Of a DNA stretch of 23,085 nt, positions 1 to 6,922 are shown piece by piece. This DNA comes from a bacterium (GTDB taxonomy: Bacteria > CSSED10-310 > JAJRTK01). A program made the position numbers and the translations under genes. Each line of letters opens with the position of its first letter. Position 1 is the first letter of the stretch. The stretch spans positions 1-23,085 of the forward strand of contig JAJRTK010000425.1 of the NCBI GenBank assembly GCA_024278345.1, written 5' to 3'. Under the pieces are notes generated by a model. The model saw only the letters and a program-made list of their open reading frames with translations. It did no database searches and was not told where the DNA came from.

Positions 1-135
1 GCTGGTTGGGGTCCGGTCGGGTCGGCGGCAGTCCGTCCGCCGCCCCTCCCCTCTCATCGCCCTTCAACCGGTCAACGAGCCCCCAAACACTCTTTCCGCC
101 TGGAAATGAGGGGATGTTTCAGGTGTAATTCAGGT
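1..135. repeat. Non-coding spacer with a family D repeat fragment
   Basis: No gene is visible before the element at 136. Bases 24-44 form a hairpin whose stem (GGCGG/CCGCC) and loop (CAGTCCGT) recur almost identically at 8911-8931, and the following CTCATCGCCC resembles 8978-8985. I read this as a decayed member of the dispersed D mosaic described at 8880. The left target duplication ATTCAGGT of the next element lies at 128-135. Confidence 0.4.
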
Positions 136-289
136 GGGACCTATCAAATCCCCGCGTTTTTGCTTTGCACTCCGCGGTGCCGCCCTGGTGGCACCGGCAT
201 CTTGCCGGTGGCGGGCTGGACGGGATTCACGGAATTGAACGGTGGGTTCCTTTCGTGCGTGGACTTGTCAACCGGATCTGATAGGTCCC
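136..289. mobile_element. Family A MITE-like element, copy 1 (154 bp)
   Basis: The element begins GGGACCTATCA and ends TGATAGGTCCC, so its ends are inverted repeats. It is flanked by perfect 8-bp direct repeats ATTCAGGT at 128-135 and 290-297, the footprint of a transposition event. It is exactly 154 bp, like the other three copies, but its middle is the most diverged. It keeps the internal hairpin CACCGGCATCTTGCCGGTG and the right-end block GTCAACCGGATCTGATAGG. No coding potential is seen, so mobilisation would need a transposase encoded elsewhere. The right target duplication contains the stop codon of the neighbouring cyclase gene. Confidence 0.88.
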
Positions 290-291
290 AT

Positions 292-1572
292 TCAGGTAAT
301 TCCGTGGTCGCTTCGGGGAGCGTCTTCCTTCCCTTCACCCACCAGCCACCAGGTCGTCATTTTGCCCTTGTTCTTCACCTCGATCTCTCCCCGAAGCTCG
401 AACTGGAACTGCCCGTTCAGACGCAGCCGGACGGCACTGCTCACTTGGATTCGCCCGGGTTTTCCGTGGGATTCCATCCGCGACGCCACGTTCACCGTGT
501 CCCCCCACACGTCGTATTGAAAACGCTTCATCCCGATGACCCCGGCAACGACGGGTCCCGTGTGCAGGCCCACCCGGATCTCCAGGTCGGGACCAGCCCG
601 CTCCCGAAGCTCCACCATCTTCAAAAGCATTGCCAGAGCGGTCCTCGCTGCCGCCTCCACATGGTTCTTCCCGGGTTCCGGCAGACCGGCAACGGCCATG
701 TACGCGTCTCCGATGGTTTTGATCTTCTCCAGGCCGTGGGTCGAGATTAGCTCGTCGAAGACCGTGAACATCGCGTCGAGAGATTCCACGACCTCCGATG
801 GAGATCGGTCGGCAGAGAAGCTCGTGAAACCGACGATATCGGCAAAGAGAACGGTGACTTCGGGAATCCGATCCGCGATGGGCTCTTCCCCCGCCTTCAA
901 CCGTTCCGCGATGGACGCGGGAAGGATATTCAAAAGCAGCCCCTCGGACTTGGCCTTTTCCCATGCCAGAGCTGCCTGGCCAAGATATTCTCGCCGCCGA
1001 AGCCGAGATCCCCAGATTCCCGCGAGGCCCGCGATCATGGATGCGAAAAGGAGGAACATGACGTGGGTCGCCCAGGTGGCCGCTGAGTAGGGCCCGGCAC
1101 CTGGGGCCGAAACCAGGAGATCGGCAGCCCAAACGCTCAGGGTTGTCGCCAGGATCTCATGCCATTCCATGGGAAAGAGAAGGACGGCACCCACCATGAC
1201 GAGCATTTGTCCCACGAAATAAGGGGATTCAAGGCCTCCCGTAACCCGCGCCGCCGTCGCCACATCCAGCGCGACGCCTCCAGAGAGGATCAAGGCCAAA
1301 AGAGGCGCCTGCTGAGCCCGTTGTTCTCGCCATGCTACGAGAGCCGCCGCCACCGCGTAGAGACCGACCAGCGTCCGAATCGCCGTGGTGGCGGCGAAGA
1401 CCTCCGGCTCTACAAAGACGGTGACCAGGGCATCGGCCAGGAACAAGACCGCCACCAACGGACCCGTTCGGACCAGGCCCGAAGCGATCAGCTTGTGCCG
1501 GTGTTTTCGATACTCGGCAAGAGCTTGCTTCTTACCACGACGACCAACTCCGTGTCGCACTCTGTTGCCCAT
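292..1572 (-). CDS. Membrane-bound class III adenylate cyclase
   Basis: This 426-residue protein probably converts ATP to cyclic AMP at the inner membrane. Residues about 33-190 hold roughly six hydrophobic segments and 215-412 form a class III cyclase domain. The metal-binding aspartates are D245 (in FADIVGFT) and D289 (in TIGDAYM). K285 and D354 occupy the base-recognition positions typical of adenylate rather than guanylate cyclases, and N361 and R365 (NVASRM) are the transition-state residues. All catalytic positions are present, so activity is expected. The start has a GGAG seven bases upstream. It lies 38 bp after the Cdd1-like gene and is likely co-transcribed with it. No HAMP or recognised ligand-sensing domain is evident; the membrane part may be the sensor. 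The stop codon sits inside the target duplication of the family A element. Confidence 0.9.
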   Translation of the reverse strand: MGNRVRHGVGRRGKKQALAEYRKHRHKLIASGLVRTGPLVAVLFLADALVTVFVEPEVFAATTAIRTLVGLYAVAAALVAWREQRAQQAPLLALILSGGVALDVATAARVTGGLESPYFVGQMLVMVGAVLLFPMEWHEILATTLSVWAADLLVSAPGAGPYSAATWATHVMFLLFASMIAGLAGIWGSRLRRREYLGQAALAWEKAKSEGLLLNILPASIAERLKAGEEPIADRIPEVTVLFADIVGFTSFSADRSPSEVVESLDAMFTVFDELISTHGLEKIKTIGDAYMAVAGLPEPGKNHVEAAARTALAMLLKMVELRERAGPDLEIRVGLHTGPVVAGVIGMKRFQYDVWGDTVNVASRMESHGKPGRIQVSSAVRLRLNGQFQFELRGEIEVKNKGKMTTWWLVGEGKEDAPRSDHGIT

Positions 1573-1610
1573 CGTCTTGCTCCAGCGGTCACTTTACGCT
1601 TTCCCGGCTT

Positions 1611-1895
1611 TCACTTACCTTTCGCCGCCGCCTTCCGGAGCCGCGACCAAGTCCACCAGTTGGCCTTTTCCGCCGGAAGCTCCGGATCCCGCGCCTGGGC
1701 TACCGCTGCCTGAAAAACGTCCAGACAACAGATGTCCACACGGCTCCCCCGAAGAGAACAGAGCCGTTGGTAGAGCTCCTCCGGGTCAGATTCCGCCAGG
1801 GCCTCCACGGTTTCGATCCCCAAAAGCTCGAAGTCCTTCACCGTCGCTGGACCTACCGACCGCAAATCCAGGAGCCGCCGCTCATCGCCACTCAT
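1611..1895 (-). CDS. Cdd1-type helix-hairpin-helix protein
   Basis: This 94-residue protein matches the 'pathogenicity locus' (Cdd1) family from memory. It has an N-terminal helix-hairpin-helix-like stretch (SVGPATVKDFELLGIETVEALA, about residues 13-34; DLRSVG at the front), then DPEELYQRLC at about 37-46, a short Cys-containing stretch (VDICCLDVF) and a tryptophan-rich end (NWWTW). Such proteins may bind DNA, but their function is not established. The ATG overlaps the TGA stop of the upstream VOC gene as ATGA, indicating translational coupling. The length fits the family. Confidence 0.75.
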   Translation of the reverse strand: MSGDERRLLDLRSVGPATVKDFELLGIETVEALAESDPEELYQRLCSLRGSRVDICCLDVFQAAVAQARDPELPAEKANWWTWSRLRKAAAKGK

Positions 1896-2278
1896 TTCTC
1901 GGCCTTGATGGCAAAAACCACCACCTGGCCCCCTGGTTCCCGGAACGCGATCTCCCGCATCCCGTAGAAGGTTGTCCGCTCTGGCACCACGATCTCCGCG
2001 CTCTTCGCCAGGTTGCGCAGAGGTTCAAGGTCGTCTACCTCGATATAGAGCATTGCGGAGGATTGCTGGGACGTCGTGGGCAGGCTCAGGTCCTCCTTCA
2101 TGCTTCCGTGGGTCTGGAGCATGATTTCCAGACCGTCCCGCTCCAGCCCGACAAAGCCGAGCTTATCTCCTGCGGGCACCTCCATGGTCTTCTTGAACCG
2201 AAGTCCATCCACCCAAAACTCCAACGAAGGCTCGATGGTGGTCACGTAAAGGATCGGGGTGAGCTTTTTCATCCGCAT
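1892..2278 (-). CDS. VOC-superfamily (glyoxalase/bleomycin-resistance fold) protein
   Basis: The 128-residue sequence has two beta-alpha-beta-beta-beta modules. The first starts at LTPILYVTTIEPSLEFWVD and the second at SAMLYIEVDDLEPLRNL, ending in REIAFREPGGQVVVF, the usual C-terminal strand of the fold. The histidine expected on the first strand of metal-dependent glyoxalase I is absent, so it is more likely a bleomycin-resistance-type or other VOC protein of unknown substrate. AAGGAAA lies about seven bases before the ATG. It overlaps the Cdd1-like gene by 4 bp and probably heads a three-gene unit with the cyclase. Confidence 0.8.
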   Translation of the reverse strand: MRMKKLTPILYVTTIEPSLEFWVDGLRFKKTMEVPAGDKLGFVGLERDGLEIMLQTHGSMKEDLSLPTTSQQSSAMLYIEVDDLEPLRNLAKSAEIVVPERTTFYGMREIAFREPGGQVVVFAIKAEK

Positions 2279-2317
2279 AACTAGTTTCCTTTCGGAGGCT
2301 TTCAGATTCTGATGCGG

Positions 2318-2372
2318 CTCGCCATTGCCGCCGCTTTCGATCCACTGCCCGAAGGCTGGAGCACCACCAGAA
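2318..2372. repeat. Family D repeat fragment, about 55 bp
   Basis: This block reads CTCGCCATTGCCGCCGCTTT, then CGATCCACTG, then GGCTGGAGCACCACC. It recurs with a few substitutions at 6287-6343. It fills most of the 117-bp spacer between purA and the VOC gene. No terminal inverted repeat or target duplication could be identified, so its mobility is unproven. Confidence 0.5.
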
Positions 2373-2395
2373 GTGTGGCGTAGCTTGCATTTTTT

Positions 2396-3673
2396 TCAAC
2401 GCCGCCACGGGTCGTTGAGCACCTGAAGACTGGAGCGATCCGGGCCTGTCGAGACCAAAGAGATCGGCACCCGCACAGTGTCAGCGACGAAGTCTAGAAA
2501 TTTCTTGGCGGGCTCTGGAAGCCTTTCCCCTGGCCCCGTCAGCACGGGCCAGCCTTGGAGCTCCCGGTAGATCGGTTGGCAATGCTCCAGATCCGAGGGA
2601 TCCGCCGGGGGCGAATCGATTTCTCGGCCATGGAGGCGGTAGGCCACGCAGGATTTCACCGAGGGGAATCCACCCAGCACGTCGATCTTCGTCATGGCCA
2701 GGGAATCGATGCCGCTGAGTCTCACGGCGTGGCGGAGTGCCACCAGATCGAGCCATCCGCACCGCCGTGGACGGCCCGTGGTCGCCCCGTATTCCTTGCC
2801 GGCTCGGCGTAGCGCCTCTCCCATCTCCCCGAGTTCCTCCGTGGGGAACCACCCAGCCCCTACGCGAGTCGTATAGGCTTTCGTGATACCCAGGGCCTCC
2901 TCCACTGCCTTCGGCGGGATCCCAAGCCCCGGGGCGATTCCCGCCGTGGTCGTGTTGGAGGAGGTCACGTAGGGATAAGTCCCGTGGTCCACGTCCAGCA
3001 TCATTCCCTGGGCACCCTCGAAAAGGATTCCGCCGCCTTCCTCGATTTGCCGCAAAAGCATGCCCGAGACATCCGCCACACAGGGCTCCAACCGCGGCCG
3101 GATCTCCTCGAAGTCCCGAATCATCCCCTCCGGCGTCGGAAGGGGCTCGTCCGATTTCTCCAGGAGCGGCCCCAGCCAGTCCAGAGCGGCCTCGATCTTC
3201 TCTCGTAAACGTGCCGGTGCCAGAAGATCGCCCACGAGGATCCCGTGGCGGGTCGCCTTGGACGCATAACACGGCCCGATGCCGCGCCTGGTCGTTCCGA
3301 TGGAACTCGATCTCCGGCGCTCGGCCAGCCCGTCCAGAATGCGGTGATACGGCATGACCACGTGGGCCCTGGTGCTCACGAAAACCCGGCCCAGCCAATC
3401 GACTCCGGCCTCCGACAACTGGTCCAGTTCCACGAGAAACGCGGCCGGATCGAAGACGACACCATTACCAAGGACGCACCGGAGTCCCCGCCGGAGGATC
3501 CCCGCTGGAACCAGGTGGAAAACGAATTTGCGACCGCCCTCCACGACGGTGTGCCCGGCATTGGCGCCGCCTTGGTAGCGGGCTACGATGGAAGCCTCCG
3601 CCGCCAGGGTATCGACAATTTTCGCCTTGCCTTCATCGCCCCACTGGGCGCCTACGACAGCCAGATTCTTCAA
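2396..3673 (-). CDS. purA: Adenylosuccinate synthetase
   Basis: PurA joins IMP and aspartate using GTP in the first committed step from IMP to AMP. I place the start at a TTG (3671-3673) with GGAGG eight bases upstream. This gives 425 residues and puts D13, K16 and H41 at the canonical family positions. Other motifs are GNGVVFDP, TTRRGIGPCY, the GAQG loop before DVDHGTYPYVTSSNTTT, YTTRVGAGWFPTE, the GTP-binding TKIDVLGGFP and the C-terminal STGPDRS. Residue 17, usually glycine in the GDEGKGK loop, is alanine (GDEGKAK). The frame stays open further upstream, but that stretch crosses a hairpin-array element. It lies downstream of serA on the same strand, separated by two mobile elements. Confidence 0.96.
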   Translation of the reverse strand: MKNLAVVGAQWGDEGKAKIVDTLAAEASIVARYQGGANAGHTVVEGGRKFVFHLVPAGILRRGLRCVLGNGVVFDPAAFLVELDQLSEAGVDWLGRVFVSTRAHVVMPYHRILDGLAERRRSSSIGTTRRGIGPCYASKATRHGILVGDLLAPARLREKIEAALDWLGPLLEKSDEPLPTPEGMIRDFEEIRPRLEPCVADVSGMLLRQIEEGGGILFEGAQGMMLDVDHGTYPYVTSSNTTTAGIAPGLGIPPKAVEEALGITKAYTTRVGAGWFPTEELGEMGEALRRAGKEYGATTGRPRRCGWLDLVALRHAVRLSGIDSLAMTKIDVLGGFPSVKSCVAYRLHGREIDSPPADPSDLEHCQPIYRELQGWPVLTGPGERLPEPAKKFLDFVADTVRVPISLVSTGPDRSSLQVLNDPWRR

Positions 3674-3747
3674 GGTTGGAGCCTCCGTGTGAGCCGGTCC
3701 CCATCGCGGGATTTTCCGGAAGTGGGGAACGGCCTGTTTGTGGAGAA

Positions 3748-4027
3748 GGGGCATCCACGCAAGGCGGGACAGAACAGGAAACAAAATGTGAAGCGTACAA
3801 AAAATGTGGGTCCAGGGAGCTAGCTCCCTGGTGGGCGCGGGGCGAAGCCCTGACAGGGGACCGGGGCCGGAGTCCCCGGACCACCGCCGGGTAACGCGAG
3901 GCGTGACCCTTCGAGTCACGCAAACGTGACCCTTCGAGTCACGCAAACGTGACCCGCCGAGCGGAGCGCGGCGTTGTCCGAAGCCAAGTTTTTTTCCGAG
4001 CCATTGTCCCGCCTTGCGTGGATACCC
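3748..4027. mobile_element. Family C hairpin-array element, copy 1 (280 bp)
   Basis: The ends are 23-bp inverted repeats with one mismatch: GGGCATCCACGCAAGGCGGG from 3749, against a right end finishing CTTGCGTGGATACCC at 4027. TGGAGAA is directly repeated at 3741-3747 and 4028-4034, a 7-bp target duplication. Inside are successive hairpins: 3812-3831 (9-bp stem CCAGGGAGC/GCTCCCTGG), 3839-3850 (GGGC/GCCC around GAA), 3861-3879 (CCGGGG/CCCCGG) and two tandem hairpins at 3902-3947. There is no convincing ORF. It occupies the region directly upstream of purA. Confidence 0.85.
3902..3947. repeat. Two tandem 23-bp hairpin units
   Basis: The unit CGTGACCCTTCGAGTCACGC plus AAA occurs twice back to back without a mismatch, followed by a partial third unit CGTGACCC. 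Each unit is itself a hairpin (GTGAC/GTCAC). The equivalent place in copy 2 (near 10486-10500) has only a single CGTGACCC, so the duplication is specific to this copy. Confidence 0.85.
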
Positions 4028-4043
4028 TGGAGAAAAAAGATTC

Positions 4044-4197
4044 GGGACCTATCAAATTGTCGTGTTTTTGCTTTACAATTTTCTTCGCCGAAACGGTGGC
4101 ACCGGCATCTTGCCGGTCTAGCGCCCTCCGGGCTGCACGGAGCCGGGAAGGAGGCCCGCCCCAGCGGTGATGTTGTCAACCGGATCTGATAGGTCCC
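4044..4197. mobile_element. Family A MITE-like element, copy 2 (154 bp)
   Basis: It starts GGGACCTATCA and ends TGATAGGTCCC, flanked by perfect 8-bp direct repeats AAAGATTC at 4036-4043 and 4198-4205. The interior closely matches copies 3 and 4, including ACGGTGGCACCGGCATCTTG and GGGAAGGAGGCCCGCCCCAG. It inserted 9 bp from the right end of the family C copy, giving two independent insertions side by side in the serA-purA spacer. Confidence 0.92.
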
Positions 4198-4239
4198 AAA
4201 GATTCGGCTCGCAGCAAAGATCTCCCAGGTCCGACCTTC

Positions 4240-4345
4240 GGCCTCCATGCGGGTTTTTTGCAGCGGGCGCGGGATTGGAGGCGAGTGGCCCGCAGCGGAT
4301 GCGAGGGACGGGAGCGGAACGCAACCCAAAAAAAGATCGGCGGTT
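4240..4345 (-). repeat. Family D repeat copy, inverted relative to 8880
   Basis: Read on the minus strand, 4310-4327 is GGGTTGCGTTCCGCTCCC, an exact match to 8890-8907, followed about 21 bases later by CCACTCGCCT, as at 8930-8939. The intervening bases differ, so this is a diverged copy. It lies just downstream of the serA stop codon. No TIR or target duplication is recognised. Confidence 0.55.
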
Positions 4346-4400
4346 TAGTTTTTTTCTTCTCCCGAAGAGTGCCTCCAAGAGAAGTTCAAGCCGGGGTTGG

Positions 4401-5987
4401 TCAATCCAAGTGGACGAGAGTCGTCTCCAGGATTTCAGGGATGCTGAGAATCTCCTTGAGAAGGCCGTCATCGACGTCGGAGTCAAGATTCAGGATGGAG
4501 ACGGCCTCTTCGAGCTGATCGAGGCGACCGAGCTGCATTCTGGCAATGTTGATCTCGTACCGGCCAAGGAGAGAACCGAGCTTGCCGATGACGCCGGGCC
4601 GGTCAAGATTCCTGGAGATGAGCATGTACCTGCTGGGCGTCGCTTCCAGCAGGAACCCGTCCAACTCTACCAGACGAATTGCCCCGGATGAGAGGACTGT
4701 TCCCGCCAACGTTTTTTCGGCGCGATCCGTTCGGAGGCAGACCTTGATCCGGTCGGCGAACGGGCGAGCTGATGCCGTGTGAATCTCGCGGCTCTCGAGC
4801 CCGCGTTCCTTTGCAACGATGCCGGCATTGACCCGGTTGATCATGCCGCTTTGGAGGAACCGGCCCAGGATCGCCTCCAGGCAGCTATTGAGAACGAGCC
4901 CTTTTGGAAGACTCGCCGGAACACCGGCCAATTCCACTTCCAAGTGGGTTGGCCTTCCAAGGGTCATCTGGGCGCTGATGGAGGCGAGGGTCGAAGCCAG
5001 AATCACGTAATCCCGGGCCTTCGCCTCTGTCTCCGGATCGACCATGAGCAGGTTGACCGCATTCTTGTAGTCGGCCTCCAGGAGAGCATCGGCCACTTGC
5101 CGCGCCACTTGATCGGAGACTTTTTGCTGAGCCTCGTGGGTCGAGGCACCAAGATGTGGCGTGACGATGACATTCGGGTGCCGGACCAGCGGGTGGTCGG
5201 GCGGCGGCGGTTCCTGTTGGAGCACGTCGAGAGCCGCTCCGGCAAGTTTTCCCGATTCCAGAGCCTCGAGGACTGCCTCTTCGTCAATGAGGGCGCCCCG
5301 GGCGCAGTTGATGAGCATCGTTCCAGGTTTGACGTGGCGGAGGCTTTCCCGGTTGATGAGGTGCCGGGTCTTGGGGGTGGCCGGAGTGTGCAGGCTGATG
5401 TAGTCGCTTTCCGCAAGGAGCTCGTCCAGCTCCATGAGAGAGATCTTGTACCGCTCCGCGGTCTCGCGGGAGACAAAGGGATCGTAGGCGATGACCGCCA
5501 TGTCCAGCCGCTGCAGCCGGACGGCGACGCCCAGCCCGATCCGGCCCAGCCCCACGATCCCCGCCGTCTTGCCGAAGACTTCCCGCCCCACGAAGGCCTT
5601 CCGATTCCAGGCACCCGACCGCAGGGATGCCACTGCCTGAGGGATGTTCCGGGAAAGCGCCAGGAGCATGGCTACCGACAGTTCCGCCGTGGTGGTCGTG
5701 CTCGCCGATGGCGTGTTCATCACCACGATGCCGCGGCGGGTCGCCTCTTTGAGGTCCACGTTGTCCAAACCGATCCCGGCGCGACCAATCACCTTTAACC
5801 CCGTGGCCGCCGCGAGCACCTCCGAATCGATTGTCGATGAGCTCCGGATGATGACCGCGTCAGCCTCTTTCACGGCTTCGGCAAGATCCGGCCCCTTGAG
5901 GCCCAACCTTTCTTCCACCTCGAGCCCACGAAGCTTGAGGTAGTCCTTGGCTTGTTGGGTGATTCGATCCAGTATCACGACTTTCAT
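4401..5987 (-). CDS. serA: D-3-phosphoglycerate dehydrogenase, long form
   Basis: SerA oxidises 3-phosphoglycerate to 3-phosphohydroxypyruvate with NAD+, opening serine synthesis. Its 528 residues fit the long form with substrate-binding, NAD-binding, intervening (ASB-type) and ACT domains. The dinucleotide motif GLGRIG is at 146-151, and the catalytic triad is R230 (NCARGALIDE), E259 and H278 (TPHLGAST). The ACT domain covers about 453-528 (RPGVIGKLGSLLGRYEINIA) and is the usual site of serine feedback control. AAGGTGG precedes the ATG. The downstream spacer to purA is 727 bp of mobile and repetitive DNA, so read-through to purA is uncertain. Confidence 0.96.
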   Translation of the reverse strand: MKVVILDRITQQAKDYLKLRGLEVEERLGLKGPDLAEAVKEADAVIIRSSSTIDSEVLAAATGLKVIGRAGIGLDNVDLKEATRRGIVVMNTPSASTTTTAELSVAMLLALSRNIPQAVASLRSGAWNRKAFVGREVFGKTAGIVGLGRIGLGVAVRLQRLDMAVIAYDPFVSRETAERYKISLMELDELLAESDYISLHTPATPKTRHLINRESLRHVKPGTMLINCARGALIDEEAVLEALESGKLAGAALDVLQQEPPPPDHPLVRHPNVIVTPHLGASTHEAQQKVSDQVARQVADALLEADYKNAVNLLMVDPETEAKARDYVILASTLASISAQMTLGRPTHLEVELAGVPASLPKGLVLNSCLEAILGRFLQSGMINRVNAGIVAKERGLESREIHTASARPFADRIKVCLRTDRAEKTLAGTVLSSGAIRLVELDGFLLEATPSRYMLISRNLDRPGVIGKLGSLLGRYEINIARMQLGRLDQLEEAVSILNLDSDVDDGLLKEILSIPEILETTLVHLD

Positions 5988-6469
5988 GGGTCCACCTTGC
6001 TTCGAACGAGCAGGTCCGTTCCGCGGAGGTTCTTGGTTGATTCTTCCGGGTGGCCGAGGTTGTGTGCGTTGTCACACACCTTGCCAAGAAGCGACACCGA
6101 TTTGATAGGCCCGGGGGACCGAGCCTGTCAACCCCGGAGCTTTGATCAACATCTGGTGGCGAAATCCGATCGCGCTCTTCTCTTAGGGCATGAATCTCGG
6201 TAAACCCTTTGCTTTCGCTGTGTTACCTTCCGCTCCCATCGGTATCGACCCCTGCCTTTGGCACGAGTTCCCCCCAGCACCCGCTCCTCGCCACTGTCGC
6301 CGCTCTCGATCCACTGACCCCCAAGGCCGGAGCACCACCCGAAATCGGGAAAGATCTGCTTTTTCCACCATTTCCAATTCAAGAGATTTCAGCCGTTGGG
6401 TGATAGAGGATCTCGTAACCTACTGGTTTCAAAGACCTGAAGAATAGGCGCCAGTCTTGGGCCGGAGCA
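5988..6469. repeat. Divergent intergenic region with family D fragment at 6287-6343
   Basis: This is the upstream part of the 935-bp spacer between the divergent serA and TPR genes and must carry their promoters, although no convincing -35/-10 pair was identified. Bases 6287-6343 repeat the block at 2318-2372 (CGATCCACTG followed by GGCCGGAGCACCACC). Bases 6222-6236 (GTTACCTTCCGCTCC) resemble the D motif. No protein-coding gene is convincing here. Confidence 0.5.
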
Positions 6470-6477
6470 AAAAACCG

Positions 6478-6676
6478 GGCCTCGGTCATGGTACCGGCCA
6501 CCCGAAAAAAGCGCGCAGCGCACAAAGAGGGGTCCAGGGAGCTGGCTCCCTGTCGTGGGTCTGGGAGTGGCGCTCCCAGCGGAGGTCCGGAGGCAGAGCC
6601 TCCGCCGGGTTCCAGGGCTGGAAGCCCTGGGGCGGCGTTTGAAAAATGCACCGTGGCCGGTACCATGACCGAGGCC
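6478..6676. mobile_element. Family B hairpin-array element, copy 1 (199 bp)
   Basis: The ends are perfect 24-bp inverted repeats (6478-6501 and 6653-6676, beginning GGCCTCGGTCATGGTACCGG). AAAAACCG is directly repeated at 6470-6477 and 6677-6684, an 8-bp target duplication. Between the ends are four hairpins in a row: 6535-6552 (CAGGGAGC/GCTCCCTG), 6561-6579 (CTGGGAG/CTCCCAG), 6588-6604 (CGGAGGC/GCCTCCG, triloop AGA) and 6612-6630 (CCAGGGCT/AGCCCTGG, triloop GGA). Reading frames across it are by-products of this structure. Confidence 0.88.
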
Positions 6677-6922
6677 AAAAACCGGATGTGCCGAGAGTTC
6701 TCGTCTCGGCACCGGTCATCGCTGGCCGCCTTGCCAGCGAGCGCCTCCTTACCGGGTAGCTGCCGGGCGAAGTCCTGACCGACCACCGAGGCCCATCGTC
6801 TCCACTGGTTTCAGCGTTTCTCTGGCTTTCGTGGTAAGAAATCCCGGTGCCATTCTTTTCTGCAACCCGGCGCCTTGAACCTTGTTGAGGCTTTAACATG
6901 ACGTACCACCCAGGATAGGCTA

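Noticed and set aside
106-750. Long plus-strand frame at the window start
   Set aside because: It is antisense to the cyclase and crosses a family A element. Composition reflects the GC-rich opposite strand.
3674-3946. N-terminal extension of PurA by up to 91 residues
   Set aside because: The extension crosses the family C element. The TTG at 3673 has a strong ribosome binding site and restores canonical residue numbering.
3902-3947. CRISPR-like repeat
   Set aside because: There are only two adjacent 23-bp units without spacers and no cas genes; they are tandem hairpins in a mobile element.
6097-6118. Possible solo end of family A (TTTGATAGGCCC)
   Set aside because: Only about 14 bases resemble the TIR with a mismatch, no partner end lies 154 bp away, and no duplication is seen.
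6379-6786. 135-residue minus-strand open frame across the serA-TPR spacer
   Set aside because: It runs through both inverted ends and all four hairpins of family B copy 1. Its Gly/Pro/Ala-rich sequence follows from the hairpins, and a similar nonsense peptide arises from copy 2.
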